Shown: piece after piece, positions 10,933-24,635 of the stretch
Numbering within the stretch: the stretch's first letter is position 1
Layout of the letters: every line of letters begins with the position of its first letter
Assembly: GCA_009760855.2 (NCBI GenBank)
Contig: WPIO01000438.1
Coordinates: forward strand, 1 to 46,239
Direction: 5' to 3'
DNA length: 46,239 bases
Origin: Cristatella mucedo
Taxonomy: Eukaryota; Bryozoa; Phylactolaemata; Cristatellidae
The notes under the pieces: model-generated
Databases searched by the model: none
What the model saw: the letters and a program-made list of their open reading frames with translations, nothing else
Told to the model about the DNA's origin: nothing
Translations under genes and position numbers: made by a program

Positions 10933-11651
10933 TAGAGTGCTGCACCTTGTTTCAAGCATTTGGCACTTAAATAACTCATTTCGCACCTGTTCGCAGCGGA
11001 TCGCTGAACATCTAGAAACTTCAAATCTGCATGTCAAAGCGTTTGCTGTCTGAAAGAAGAGTGCTGCACCTTGTTGCAAGCATTGCACAGTTAAATAACT
11101 CATTTTGCACCTGTTCGCAGCGGATCGCTGAACATCTAGAAACTTCAAATCTGCATGTCAAAGCGTTTGCTGGCTGAAAGAAGAGTGCTGCACCTTGTTG
11201 CAAGCATTTCGCAGTTGAATAACTCATTTCGCACGGGTTTGCAGCATATAGCGGAATATCTAGAAACTTCAAATCTGCATGTCGAAGCGTTTGCTGGCTG
11301 GCAGCAGAGTGCTGCACCTTGTTTCAAGCATTACGCACTCAAAGAACTCATTTTGCACGTGTTCGCAGCAGATCGAGGAATATCTAGGAATTTTAAATCT
11401 GCTTGTCGGAGCATATGCTGGCTGGCAGCAGAGTGCTGCACCTTGTTTTCAGCATTTCGCACTCGAATAACATACTTCTCACGAGTTCGCAGCAGATCGC
11501 GGAAGATCTATGAACTTTAAATCTGCTCGTCGGAGCGTGCGGTGGCTGGCAGCAGAGTGCTGCACTTTGCTTTAAGCATTTCGCACTTGAATAACTCATT
11601 TTTCACGAGTTTTAAGCAGATCACAAAATATTCAGAAACTTCAAATCTGCA

Positions 11652-11668
11652 TTTCGGAGCATGCGGTA
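11652..11668 (+). other. CENP-B-box-like site (8 of 9)
   Basis: It has the same 17 bases as at 5956, here in the middle of unit 2. Confidence 0.4.
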
Positions 11669-14600
11669 GCTGGCACCAGAGTGCTGCTCCTTGTTTCGAG
11701 ATTCGGCACTCAAATAACAAATTCCGCACGAGTTCGCAGCAGATCACGGAATATCTATAAACGTCAAATCTGCATGTCGAAGCGTTTGCTGGCTGGCAGC
11801 AGAGTGCTGCACCTTGTTTCAAGCATTTCGCACTCAAAAAACTCATTTCGCACGTGTTACTAGCAGATCGCAAAATATCCAGAACTTCAAATCTGCTCTT
11901 CGGAGCGTGCGGTAGCTGGCAGTAGAGTGCTGCACCTTGTTTCAAGCATTTCGCACTCAAATAACTCATTTCGCACGTATTCCCAGCAGATCGCGGAATA
12001 TCTAGAAACTTCAAATCAGCTCCTCCGAGCGTGTACAAGCTGGAAGCAGATTGCTGCACCTTGTTTCAAGCATTTCGCAGTTTAATAACTCATTTTGCAC
12101 AGTGCTCGCAGCAGATCGCGGAATATCTAGAAACTTCAAATCAGCTAATCCGAGCGTGTACTGGCTGGCAGCAGAGTGCTGCACCTTGTTTCAAGCATTT
12201 CGCAGTTTAATAACTCATTTTGCACGTGTTCGCATCAGATCGCGGAATATCTAGAAACTTTAAATCTGCTCGTTGGAGCGTGGGCTGACTGGCAGCAGAG
12301 TGCTGCACCTTGTTTGGAGCATTTCGCACTTGAATAAATCACTTTGCACTAGATCGCAGCAAATCGCGGAATATCCAGAAACTTCAAATCTGCTCTTCGG
12401 AGAGTGCGGTAGCCGGAAGTAGAGTGCTGCACCTTGCTTTAAGCATTTCGCACTTGAATAACTCATTTTGCACGAGTTTAAAGCAGATCACGAAATATAC
12501 AGAAACTTCAAAAGCTTTTCGGAGCGTTAACTGGCTGGCAGCAGAGTGCTACACCTTGTTTTAAGCATTTCGCAGTTGAAAAACTCATTTTGCACATGTT
12601 CGCAGCAGATCGCGGAATATCTAGAAACTTCAAATCTGCTTGACGAACGTGTGCTGGCTGGCAGCAGAGTGCTGCACCTTGTTTTAAGCATTTCGCACTC
12701 AAATAACTTCTTTCGCACTTATTCGCAGCAGATCGCGAAATATCTAGAAACTTCAAATCTGCTCCTCGGTGCGTGTACTGGCTGGTAGCAGATTGCTGCA
12801 CCTTGTTTCAAGCATTTCGCAGTTGAATAACTCATTTTGCACCTGTTCGCTGCAGATCGCGGAATATCTAGAAACTTTAAATCTGCTAGTTGGAGCGTAG
12901 GCTGGCTGGCAGTAGAGTGCTGCACCTCGTTTCAAGCATTTCGCACTTGAATAACTCATTTCGCACGAGTTCGCAGCGGAACGCTGAACATCTAGAAACT
13001 TCAGATCTGCTTGTCGAACGTGTGCTGGCTGGCAGAAGAGTGCTGCACCTTGCTTTAAGCATTTCGCACTTGAATAAATTACTTTGCACCAGTTCGCAGC
13101 AAATCGCGGAATATCCAGAAACTTCAAATCTAGTATTCGGAGCGTGCAGTAGCCGGAAGTAGAGTGCTGCACCTCGTTTCAAGCGTTTCTCACTCAAAAA
13201 ACTCATTTTGCACGTGTTCGCAGCAGATCGAGGAATATCTAGAAACTTCTAATCTGCTTGTCGGAGCGTATGCTGGCTGGCAACAGAGTGCTGCACCTTG
13301 TTTTCAGCATTTCGCACTCGAATAACACACTTCTCACGAGTTCGCAGCAGATCGCGGAATATCTAGAAATTTCAAATCAGCTCCTCCGAGCGTGTACTGG
13401 CTGGCAGCAAAGTGCTGCATCTTGTTTCAAGCATTTCGCACTTGAATAACTCATTTCGCACGAGTTCGCAGAGGAACGCAGAACATCTAGAAACTTCAAA
13501 TTTGCTATTCGGAGCGTGCGGTAGCCGGAAGAAGAGTGCTGCACCTTGGTTCAAGCATTTTGCACTCAAATAGCTCATTTCGAACGTGTTCACAGCATAT
13601 CGCGGAATATTTAGAAATTTTAAATCTGGTCGTCTGAGTGTGAGCTGGCTGGCAGCAGAGTGCTGCACCTCGTTTTAAGAACTTCGCTCTTGAATAACTT
13701 ATTTCGCACGAGTTCGAAGCAGATAGCGGAATATCCAGAAACTTCAAATCTGCTATTCGGAGGGTGCGGTAGCCGGAAGTAGAGTGCTGCACCTTGTTTC
13801 AAGCATTTCGCACTCAAATAACTCATTTCGCCCGTGTTGGCAGCAGATCGCAGAATATCTAGAAACTTAAAATCTGCTCGTTGGAGTGTGTTCTGGCTGG
13901 CAGCAGAGTGCTGCACCATGTTTGTAGCATTTCGCACTCGAAAAACACATTTCGCACGAGTTCGCAGCATATAGCGGAATATCTAGAAACTTCAAATCTG
14001 CTCATCGGAGCGTGCGGTGGCTGGCAGCAGAGTGCTGCACCTTGCTTTAAGCATTATGCACTTGAATAACTCATTTTGCACGAGTTTGAAGCAGATCACG
14101 AAATATACAGAAACTTCAAATCTGCTTTCGGAGCGTGAGGTAGCTGGCACCAGAGTGCTGCATCTTGTTTCGAGAATTGGCACTCGAATAACAAATTCCG
14201 CACGAGTTTGCAGCAGATCACGGAATATCTAGAAACTTCAAATCTGCTATTCGGAGCGTGCGGTAGCCCGAAGTAGAGTGTTGCACCTTGTTTCAAGCAT
14301 TTCGCACTCAAATAACTCATTTCGCACGTGTTCGCAGCAGATCGCGGAATATCTTGAAACTTCAAATCTGCTCATTGGAGTGTCTGCTGGCGGGCAGCAG
14401 GGTGCTGCACCTTGTTTTGAGCATTTCGCAAGTCAATAACTCATTTCGCACGAGTTTGCAGCAGATCACGGAATATCTAGATACTTCAAATCTGCATGTC
14501 GAAGCGTTTGCTGGCTGGCAGCAGAGTGCTGCACCTTGTTTACAGCATTTCGCACTTAAATAACTCATTTCGCACGTATTCCCAGCAGATCGCGGAATAT

Positions 14601-15240
14601 CTAGAAACTTCAAATCAGCTCCTCCGAGCGTGTACAAGCTGGCAGCAGATTGCTGCACCTTGTTTCAAGCATTTCGCAGTTTAATAACTCATTTTGCACG
14701 TGTTCGCAGCAGATCGCGGAATATCTAGAAACTTTAAATCTGCTCGTTGGAGCGTGGGCTGGCTGGCAGCAGAGCGCTGCACCTTTTTTGGAGCATTTCG
14801 CACTTGAATAAATCACTTTGCACCAGTTCGCAGCAAATCGCGGAATATCCAGAAACTTAAAGTCTGCTATTCGGAGAGTGCGGTTGCCAGTAGTAGAGTG
14901 CTGCACCTTGTTTCAAGCATTACGCACTCAAATAACTCATTTTGCACGGGTTCGCAGCAGATCGAGGAATATCTAGGAACTTTAAATCTGCTTGTCGGAG
15001 CACATGCTGGCTGGCAGCATAGTGCTGCACCTTGTTTTCAGCATTTCGCACTCGAATAACATACTTCTCACGAGTTCGCAGCAGATCGCGGAAGATCTAT
15101 GAACTTTAAATCTGCTCGTCGGAGCGTGCGGTGGCTGGCAGCAGAGTGCTGCACTTTGCTTTAAGCATTTCGCACTTGAATAACTCATTTTTCACGAGTT
15201 TTAAGCAGATCACGAAATATTCAGAAACTTCAAATCTGCA

Positions 15241-15257
15241 TTTCGGAGCATGCGGTA
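15241..15257 (+). other. CENP-B-box-like site (8 of 9)
   Basis: It has the same 17 bases as at 5956, at the equivalent position of unit 2. Together with 11652 it gives two sites per full unit, about 29 monomers apart. Confidence 0.4.
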
Positions 15258-15863
15258 GCTGGCACTAGAGTGCTGCTCCTTGTTTCGAGATTCGGCACTC
15301 AAACAACAAATTCCGCACGAGTTCGCAGCAGATCACGAAATATCTATAAACGTCAAATCTGCATGTCGAAGCGTTTGCTGGCTGGCAGCAGAGTGCTGCA
15401 CCTTGTTTCAAGCATTTCGCACTCAAAAAACTCATTTCGCACGTAATACCAGCAGATCGCGGAATATCTAGAAACTTCAAATCTCCTCGTTGGAGTGTCT
15501 GCTGGCGGGCAGCAGAGTGCTGCAACTTGTTTTGAGCATTTCGCAAGTGAAAAACTCATTTCGCACGAGTTTGCAGCAGATCGCGGAATATCTAGAAACT
15601 TCCAATCTTCTCGTTGGAGTGTGTGCTGGCGGGCAGCAGAGTGCTGCACCTTGTTTTACGCATTTCGCAATTCAATAACTCACTTCGCACGAGTTTGCAG
15701 CATATAGCGGAATATCCAGAAACTTCAAATCTGCTTGTCGAACGTGTGCTGGCTGGCAGGTGAGTGCTGCACCTTGCTTTAAACATTTCGCACTTGAATA
15801 ACTCATTTTGCACCAGTTCGCAGCTAATCGCGGAATATCCAGAAACTACAAATCTGCTCATAG

Positions 15864-15883
15864 CAGCCAGCGGTAGCTGGCTG
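15864..15883. repeat. Perfect palindrome, C/G form
   Basis: It has the same arms as the copy at 6580 and lies in the second module of unit 2. No mismatch. Confidence 0.9.
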
Positions 15884-16861
15884 TAGAGTGCTGCACCTTG
15901 TTTCAAGCATTTCGCACTTAAGTAACTCATTTCGCACCTGTTCGCAGCGGATCGCTGAACATCTAGAAACTTCAAATCTGCATGTCAAAGCGTTTGCTTG
16001 CTCAAAGAAGAGTGCTGCACCTTGTTGCAAGCATTGCACAGTTAAATAACTCATTTTGCACCTGTTCGCAGCGGATCGCTGAACATCTAGAAACTTCAAA
16101 TCTGCATGTCAAAGCGTTTGCTGGCTGAAAGAAGAGTGCTGCACCTTGTTGCAAGCATTTCGCAGTTGAATAACTCATTTCGCACAGGTTTGCAGCATAT
16201 AGCGGAATATCTAGAAACTTCAAATCTGCATGTCGAAGCGTTTGCTGGCTGGCAGCAGAGTGCTGCACCTTGTTTCAAGCGTTTCGCACTTGAATAACTA
16301 ATTTCGCACGAGTTCGCAGCAGATCATGGAATATCCAGAAACTTCAAATCTGCTCTTCCGAGCGTGCTGTAGCTGGCAGCAGAGTGCTGCACCTGTTTCA
16401 AGCATTTCGCACTCAAATAACTTATTTCGCACGTATTCGCAGCAGATCGCGAAATATCTAGAAACTTCAAATCTGCTCCTCGTATCGTGTACTGGCTGGT
16501 AGCAGATTGCTGCACCTTGTTTCAAGCATTTCGCAGTTGATTAACTCATTTTGCACCTGTTCGCAGCAGATCGCGGAATATCTAGAAACCTTAAATCTGC
16601 TCATTGGAGCGTGGGCTGGCTGGCAGCAGAGTGCTGCAACTCGTTTCAAGCAGTTCGCACTTCAATAACTCATTTCGCACGAGTTCGCAGCGGAACGCTG
16701 AACATCTAGAAACTTCAAATCTGCATGTCGAAGCATTTACTAGCTGGGAGCAGAGTGCTGCACCTTGCTTTAAGCATTTCGGACTGGAATAACTCATTTT
16801 GCACGAGTTCGCAGCAAATCGCGGAATATCTAGAAACTTCAAATCTGCATGTCGAAGCGTT

Positions 16862-16916
16862 TGCTGGCTGGCAGCAGAGTGCTGCACCTTGCTTTAAGCA
16901 TTTCGCACTTGAATAA
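16862..16916. other. Junction: two-monomer deletion in unit 3
   Basis: The left side is the CATGTCGAAGCG monomer and the right side is the later CTTGTCGAACG monomer (GAATAAATTAC follows). The 55 bp interval is identical in the two parents. The offset to unit 2 drops by about 245 bp, and the AAGCTT-type monomer is lost. Confidence 0.85.
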
Positions 16917-19591
16917 ATTACTTTGCACCAGTTCGCAGCAGATCGCGGAATATCCAGAAACTTCAAATCTAGTATTCGGAGCGTGCGGTAGCCGGAAGTA
17001 GAGTGCTGCACCTCGTTTCAAGCATTTCTCACTCAAAAAACTCATTTTGCACGTGTTCGCAGCAGATCAAGGAATATCTAGAAACTTCTAATCTGCTTGT
17101 CGGTGCGTATGCTGGCTGGCAACAGAGTGCTGCACCTTGTTTTCAGCATTTCGCACTCGAATAACACACTTCTTACGAGTTCGCAGCAGATCGCGAAAGA
17201 TCTATGAACTTTAAATCGGCTCGTCGGAGCCTGCGGTGGCTGGCAGCAGAGTGCTGCACCTTGTTTTAAGCATTTCGCACTTGAATAACTCATTTCGCAC
17301 GAGTTCGCTGCAGATCGCATAATATCCAGTAACTTTAAATCTGCTCGTTGGAGCGTGGGCTGGCTGGCAGCAGAGTGCTGCAACTCGTTTCAAGCATTTC
17401 GCACTTAAAAAAGCTCATTTCGCACAAGTTCGCAGCGGATGGCGGAACATCTAGAAACTTCAAATCTGCATGTCTAAGCGTTTGCTGGCTGAAAGAAGAG
17501 TGGGGCACCTTGTTGCAAGCATTTCGCAGTTGAATAACTCATTTTGCACCTGTTCGCAGCAGATCGCGGAATATCTAGAAACTTCAAATCTGCTCGTTGG
17601 AGTGTGTGCTGGCGGGCAGCAGAGTGCTGCACCTTGTTTTAAGCATTTCGCAATTCAAACACTCACTTCGCACGAGTTTGCAGCATATAGCGGAATATCT
17701 AGAAACTTCAAATCTGCTTGTCGAACGTGTGCTGGCTGGCAGGAGAGTGCTGCACCTTGCTTTAAACATTTCGCACTTGAATAACTCATTTTGCAGCAGT
17801 TCGCAGCAAATCGCGGAATATCCAGAAACTTCAAAACTGCTCATAGCAGCGAGCGGTAGCTGGCAGTAGAGTGCTGCACCTTGTTTTAAGCATTTCGCAC
17901 TCAAGTAACTTATTTCGCACTTATTCGCAGCAGATCGCAAAATATCTAGAAACTTCAAAATCTGCTCCTCGGTGCGTGTACTGGCTGGTAGCAGATTGCT
18001 GCACCTTGTTTCAAGCATTTCGCAGTTGAATAACTTATTTTGCACCTGTTCGCTGCAGATCGCGGAATATCTAGAAACTTTAAATCTGCTAGTTGGAGCG
18101 TAGGCTGGCTGGCAGTAGAGAGTGCTGCACCTCGTTTCAAGCATTTCGCACTTGAATAACTCATTTCGCACGAGTTCGCAGCGGAACGCTGAACATCTAG
18201 AAACTTCAAATCTGCTTGTCGAACGTGTGTGCTGGCTGGCAGCAGAGTGCTGCACCTTGCTTTAAGCATTTCGCACTTGAATAAATTACTTTGCACCAGT
18301 TCGCAGCAAATCGCGGAATATCCAGAAACTTCAAATCTAGTATTCGGAGCGTGCAGTAGCCGGAAGTAGAGTGCTGCACCTCGTTTCAAGCGTTTCTCAC
18401 TCAAAAAACTCATTTTGCACGTGTTCGCAGCAGATCGAGGAATATCTAGAAACTTCTAATCTGCTTGTCGGAGCGTATGCTGGCTGGCAACAGAGTGCTG
18501 CACCTTGTTTTCAGCATTTCGCACTCGAATAACACACTTCTCACGAGTTCGCAGCAGATCGCGGAAGATCTATAAACTTCAAATCTGCTTTTTGGAGCGT
18601 GCGGCAGCTGGCACCAGAGTGCTGCAGCTTGTTTCGAGAATTGGCACTCGAATAACAAATTCCGCACGAGTTTGCAGCAGATCACGGAATATCTAGAAAC
18701 TTCAAATCTCGTATTCGGAGCGTGCGGTAGCCGGAAGTAGAGTGCTGCACCTCGTTTCAAGCATTTCGCACTCAAATAACTCATTTCGCACGTGTTCGCA
18801 GCAGATCGCGGAATATCTAGAAACTTCAAATCTCCTCGTTGGAGGGTCTGCTGGCGGGCACCAGAGTGCTGCATTTTGTTTTGAGCATTTCGCAAGTGAA
18901 AAACTCATTTTGCACGAGTTCGCAGCAGATTGCGGAATATCTAGAAACTTCTAATCTTCTCGTTGGAGTGTGTGCTGGCGGGCAGCAGAGTGCTGCACCT
19001 TGTTTTAAGCATTTCGCAATTCAATAACTCACTTCGCACGAGTTTGCAGCATATAGCGGAATATCTAGAAACTTCAAATCTGCTTGTCGAACGTGTGCTG
19101 GCTGGCAGGAGAGTGCTGCACCTTGCTTTAAACATTTCGCACTTGAATAACTCATTTTGCACCAGTTCGCAGCAAGTCGCGGAATATCCCGAAACTTCAA
19201 ATCTGCTATTCGGAGAGTGCGGTTGCCGGAAGTAGAGTGCTGCACCTTGTTTCAAGCATTAGGCACTCAAATAACTCATTTCGCACGTTTTCCCAGCAAA
19301 TTGCGGAATATCTAGAAATTTCAAATCTGTACGTCGGTACGTGAGCTGGCTGGCATCAGAGTGCTGCACCTTGTCTTCAGCCTTTCGAACTTGAATAACA
19401 CACTTCGCACGATGTCGCAGCAGATCGTGGAAGATCTATACACTTTAAGTCTGCTTTTCGGAGCGTGTGGCAGCTCGCACCAGAGTGCTGCACCTTGTAA
19501 CAAGCATTTCGCACTCAAATAACTCATTTCGCACGTGTTCGCAGCAGATCGCGGAATATCTAGAAACTTCAAATGTGCTCGTTGGAGTGTC

Positions 19592-19616
19592 TGCTGGCGG
19601 GCAGCAGAGTGCTGCA
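19592..19616. other. Junction: one-monomer deletion in unit 3
   Basis: The CTCGTTGGAGTGTCTGC monomer (equivalent to 10525) is fused to the end of the next monomer (equivalent to 10649). The shared sequence TGCTGGCGGGCAGCAGAGTG and the bases after it define the interval. The result is a normal-length hybrid monomer and a loss of about 124 bp. Confidence 0.85.
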
Positions 19617-19831
19617 CCTTGTTTTAAGCATTTCGCAATTCAATAACTCACTTCGCACGAGTTTGCAGCATATAGCGGTATATCTAGAAACTTCAAATCT
19701 GCTTGTCGAACGTGTGCTGGCTGGCAGGTGACTGCTGCACCTTGCTTTAAACATTTCGCACTTGAATAACTCATTTTGCACCAGTTCGCAGCTAATCGCG
19801 GAATATCCAGAAACTTCAAATCTGCTCATAG

Positions 19832-19851
19832 CAGCGAGCGGTAGCTCGCTG
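19832..19851. repeat. Perfect palindrome, G/C form
   Basis: This is the unit 3 equivalent of the copy at 3606. No mismatch. Confidence 0.9.
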
Positions 19852-20570
19852 TAGAGTGCTGCACCTTGTTTCAAGCATTTGGCACTTAAATAACTCATTT
19901 CGCACCTGTTCGCAGCGGATCGCTGAACATCTAGAAACTTTAAATCTGCATGTCAAAGCGTTTGCTGTCTGAAAGAAGAGTGCTGCACCTTGTTGCAAGC
20001 ATTGCACAGTTAAATGACTCATTTTGCACCTGTTCGCAGCGGATCGCTGAACATCTAGAAACTTCAAATCTGCATGTCAAAGCGTATGCTGGCTGAAAGA
20101 AGAGTGCTGCACCTTGTTGCAAGCATTTCGCAGTTGAATAACTCATTTCGCACGGGTTTGCAGCATATAGCGGAATATCTAGAAACTTCAAATCTGCATG
20201 TCGAAGCGTTTGCTGGCTGGCAGCAGAGTGCTGCACCTTGTTTCAAGCATTACCCACTCAAAGAACTCATTTTGCACGTGTTCGCAGCAGATCGAGGAAT
20301 ATCTAGGAATTTTAAATCTGCTTGTCGGAGCATATGCTGGCTGGCAGCAGAGTGCTGCACCTTGTTTTCAGCATTTCGCACTCGAATAACATACTTCTCA
20401 CGAGTTCGCAGCAGATCGCGGAAGATCTATGAACTTTAAATCTGCTCGTCGGAGCGTGCGGTGGCTGGCAGCAGAGTGCTGCACTTTGCTTTAAGCATTT
20501 CGCACTTGAATAACTCATTTTTCACGAGTTTTAAGCAGATCACAAAATATTCAGAAACTTCAAATCTGCA

Positions 20571-20587
20571 TTTCGGAGCATGCGGTA
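20571..20587 (+). other. CENP-B-box-like site (8 of 9)
   Basis: This is the unit 3 equivalent of the site at 11652. Confidence 0.4.
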
Positions 20588-23500
20588 GCTGGCACCAGAG
20601 TGCTGCTCCTTGTTTCGAGATTCGGCACTCAAATAACAAATTCCGCACGAGTTCGCAGCAGATCACGGAATATCTATAAACGTCAAATCTGCATGTCGAA
20701 GCGTTTGCTGGCTGGCAGCAGAGTGCTGCACCTTGTTTCAAGCATTTCGCACTCAAAAAAAACTCATTTCGCACGTGTTACTAGCAGATCGCAAAATATC
20801 CAGAACTTCAAATCTGCTCTTCGGAGCGTGCGGTAGCTGGCAGTAGAGTGCTGCACCTTGTTTCAAGCATTTCGCACTCAAATAACTCATTTCGCACGTA
20901 TTCCCAGCAGATCGCGGAATATCTAGAAACTTCAAATCAGCTCCTCCGAGCGCGTGTACAAGCTGGAAGCAGATTGCTGCACCTTGTTTCAAGCATTTCG
21001 CAGTTTAATAACTCATTTTGCACAGTGCTCGCAGCAGATCGCGGAATATCTAGAAACTTCAAATCAGCTCCTCCGAGCGTGTACTGGCTGGCAGCAGAGT
21101 GCTGCACCTTGTTTCAAGCATTTCGCAGTTTAATAACTCATTTTGCACGTGTTCGCATCAGATCGCGGAATATCTAGAAACTTTAAATCTGCTCGTTGGA
21201 GCGTGGGCTGGCTGGCAGCAGAGTGCTGCACCTTGTTTGGAGCATTTCGCACTTGAATAAATCACTTTGCACTAGTTCGCAGCAAATCGCGGAATATCCA
21301 GAAACTTCAAATCTGCTCTTCGGAGAGTGCGGTAGCCGGAAGTAGAGTGCTGCACCTTGCTTTAAGCATTTCGCACTTGAATAACTCATTTTGCACGAGT
21401 TTAAAGCAGATCACGAAATATACAGAAACTTCAAAAGCTTTTCGGAGCGTTAACTGGCTGGCAGCAGAGTGCTACACCTTGTTTTAAGCATTTCGCAGTT
21501 GAAAAACTCATTTTGCACATGTTCGCAGCAGATCGCGGAATATCTAGAAACTTCAAATCTGCTTGACGAACGTGTGCTGGCTGGCAGCAGAGTGCTGCAC
21601 CTTGTTTTAAGCATTTCGCACTCAAATAACTTCTTTCGCACTTATTCGCAGCAGATCGCGAAATATCTAGAAACTTCAAATCTGCTCCTCGGTGCGTGTA
21701 CTGGCTGGTAGCAGATTGCTGCACCTTGTTTCAAGCATTTCGCAGTTGAATAACTCATTTTGCACCTGTTCGCTGCAGATCGCGGAATATCTAGAAACTT
21801 TAAATCTGCTAGTTGGAGCGTAGGCTGGCTGGCAGTAGAGTGCTGCACCTCGTTTCAAGCATTTCGCACTTGAATAACTCATTTCGCACGAGTTCGCAGC
21901 GGAACGCTGAACATCTAGAAACTTCAAATCTGCTTGTCGAACGTGTGCTGGCTGGCAGAAGAGTGCTGCACCTTGCTTTAAGCATTTCGCACTTGAATAA
22001 TTACTTTGCACCAGTTCGCAGCAAATCGCGGAATATCCAGAAACTTCAAATCTAGTATTCGGAGCGTGCAGTAGCCGGAAGTAGAGTGCTGCACCTCGTT
22101 TCAAGCGTTTCTCACTCAAAAAACTCATGTTGCACGTGTTCGCAGCAGATCGAGGAATATCTAGAAACTTCTAATCTGCTTGTCGGAGCGTATGCTGGCT
22201 GGCAACAAAGTGCTGCACCTTGTTTTCAGCATTTCGCACTCGAATAACACACTTTTCACGAGTTCGCAGCAGATCGCGGAATATCTAGAAACTTCAAATC
22301 AGCTCCTCCGAGCGTGTACTGGCTGGCAGCAAAGTGCTGCATCTTGTTTCAAGCATTTCGCACTTGAATAACTCATTTCGCACGAGTTCGCAGAGGAACG
22401 CAGAACATCTAGAAACTTCAAATTTGCTATTCGGAGCGTGCGGTAGCCGGAAGAAGAGTGCTGCACCTTGGTTCAAGCATTTTGCACTCAAATAGCTCAT
22501 TTCGAACGTGTTCACAGCATATCGCGGAATATTTAGAAATTTTAAATCTGGTCGTCTGAGTGTGAGCTGGCTGGCAGCAGAGTGCTGCACCTCGTTTTAA
22601 GAACTTCGCTCTTGAAAAACTTATTTCGCACGAGTTCGAAGCAGATAGCGGAATATCCAGAAACTTCAAATCTGCTATTCGGAGGGTGCGGTAGCCGGAA
22701 GTAGAGTGCTGCACCTTGTTTCAAGCATTTCGCACTCAAATATCTCATTTCGCACGTGTTGGCAGCAGATCGCAGAATATCTAGAAACTTAAAATCTGCT
22801 CGTTGGAGTGTGTTCTGGCTGGCAGCAGAGTGCTGCACCATGTTTGTAGCATTTCGCACTCGAAAAACACATTTCACACGAGTTCGCAGCATTTAGCGGA
22901 ATATCTAGAAACTTCAAATCTGCTCATCGGAGCGTGCGGTGGCTGGCAGCAGAGTGCTGCACCTTGCTTTAAGCATTATGCACTTGAATAACTCATTTTG
23001 CACGAGTTTGAAGCAGATCACGAAATATACAGAAACTTCAAATCTGCTTTCGGAGCGTGAGGTAGCTGGCACCAGAGTGCTGCATCTTGTTTCGAGAATT
23101 GGCACTCGAATAACAAATTCCGCACGAGTTTGCAGCAGATCACGGAATATCTAGAAACTTCAAATCTGCTATTCGGAGCGTGCGGTAGCCCGAAGTAGAG
23201 TGTTGCACCTTGTTTCAAGCATTTCGCACTCAAATAACTCATTTCGCACGTGTTCGCAGCAGATCGCGGAATATCTTGAAACTTCAAATCTGCTCATTGG
23301 AGTGTCTGCTGGCGGGCAGCAGGGTGCTGCACCTTGTTTTGAGCATTTCGCAAGTCAATAACTCATTTCGCACGAGTTTGCAGCAGATCACGGAATATCT
23401 AGATACTTCAAATCTGCATGTCGAAGCGTTTGCTGGCTGGCAGCAGAGTGCTGCACCTTGTTTCAAGCATTACGCACTTAAATAACTCATTTCGCACGTA

Positions 23501-24162
23501 TTCCCAGCAGATCGCGGAATATCTAGAAACTTCAAATCAGCTCCTCCGAGCGTGTACAAGCTGGCAGCAGATTGCTGCACCTTGTTTCAAGCATTTCGCA
23601 GTTTAATAACTCATTTTGCACGTGTTCGCAGCAGATCGCGGAATATCTAGAAACTTTAAATCTGCTCGTTGGAGCGTGGACTGGCTTGCAGCAGAGCGCT
23701 GCACCTTTTTTGGAGCATTTCGCACTTGAATAAATCACTTTGCACCAGTTCGCAGCAAATCGCGGAATATCCAGAAACTTAAAGTCTGCTATTCGGAGAG
23801 TGCGGTTGCCAGTAGTAGAGTGCTGCACCTTGTTTCAAGCATTACGCACTCAAATAACTCATTTTGCACGGGTTCGCAGCAGATCGAGGAATATCTAGGA
23901 ACTTTAAATCTGCTTGTCGGAGCACATGCTGGCTGGCAGCATAGTGCTGCACCTTGTTTTCAGCATTTCGCACTCGAATAACATACTTCTCACGAGTTTG
24001 CAGCAGATCGCGGAAGATCTATGAACTTTAAATCTGCTCGTCGGAGCGTGCGGTGGCTGGCAGCAGAGTGCTGCACTTTGCTTTAAGCATTTCGCACTTG
24101 AATAACTCATTTTTCACGAGTTTTAAGCAGATCACGAAATATTCAGAAACTTCAAATCTGCA

Positions 24163-24179
24163 TTTTGGAGCATGCGGTA
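24163..24179 (+). other. CENP-B-box-like site, decayed at CpG
   Basis: This is the unit 3 equivalent of the site at 15241, but TTCG has become TTTG, a C to T change at the CpG. That leaves 7 of 9 matches. Confidence 0.35.
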
Positions 24180-24635
24180 GCTGGCACTAGAGTGCTGCTC
24201 CTTGTTTCGAGATTCGGCACTCAAACAACAAATTCCGCACGAGTTCGCAGCAGATCACGAAATATCTATAAAAGTCAAATCTCCATGTCGAAGCGTTTGC
24301 TGGCTGGCAGCAGAGTGCTGCACCTTGTTTCAAGCATTTCGCACTCAAAAAACTCATTTCGCACGTAATACCAGCAGATCGCGGAATATCTAGAAACTTC
24401 AAATCTCCTCGTTGGAGTGTCTGCTGGCGGGCAGCAGAGTGCTGCAACTTGTTTTGAGCATTTCGCAAGTGAAAAACTCATTTCGCACGAGTTTGCAGCT
24501 GATCGCGGAATATCTAGAAACTTCCAATCTTCTCGTTGGAGTGTGTGCTGGCGGGCAGCAGAGTGCTGCACCTTGTTTTACGCATTTCGCAATTCAATAA
24601 CTCACTTCGCACGAGTTTGCAGCATATAGCGGAAT

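Larger units (their letters stand above)
7314..16597 (+). repeat. HOR unit 2 (9284 bp, reference unit)
   Basis: This is the most complete unit and the one against which I describe the others. At 9284 bp it is about 75 monomers (74.9 x 124). It contains two diverged copies of the five-monomer palindrome module (10638-11257 and 15590-16208), 40 monomers apart. It also holds two CENP-B-box-like sites (11652-11668 and 15241-15257) and two short HindIII-site monomers (AAGCTT near 7682 and 12512). Its first 4.0 kb matches unit 1 and its last 3.3 kb matches the end of unit 1. Nearly all of it matches unit 3 at offsets 9284 falling to 8922. Confidence 0.9.

Noticed and set aside
17584-18255. Longest open reading frame, 223 codons on the minus strand, and other minus-strand frames of 100-180 codons
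   Set aside because: They translate the satellite itself. The monomer length is not a multiple of 3, so each monomer is read in a different frame, and the same peptides recur throughout on both strands. This longest frame exists because 2 bp insertions near 18120 and 18229 shift the frame past the usual stops.
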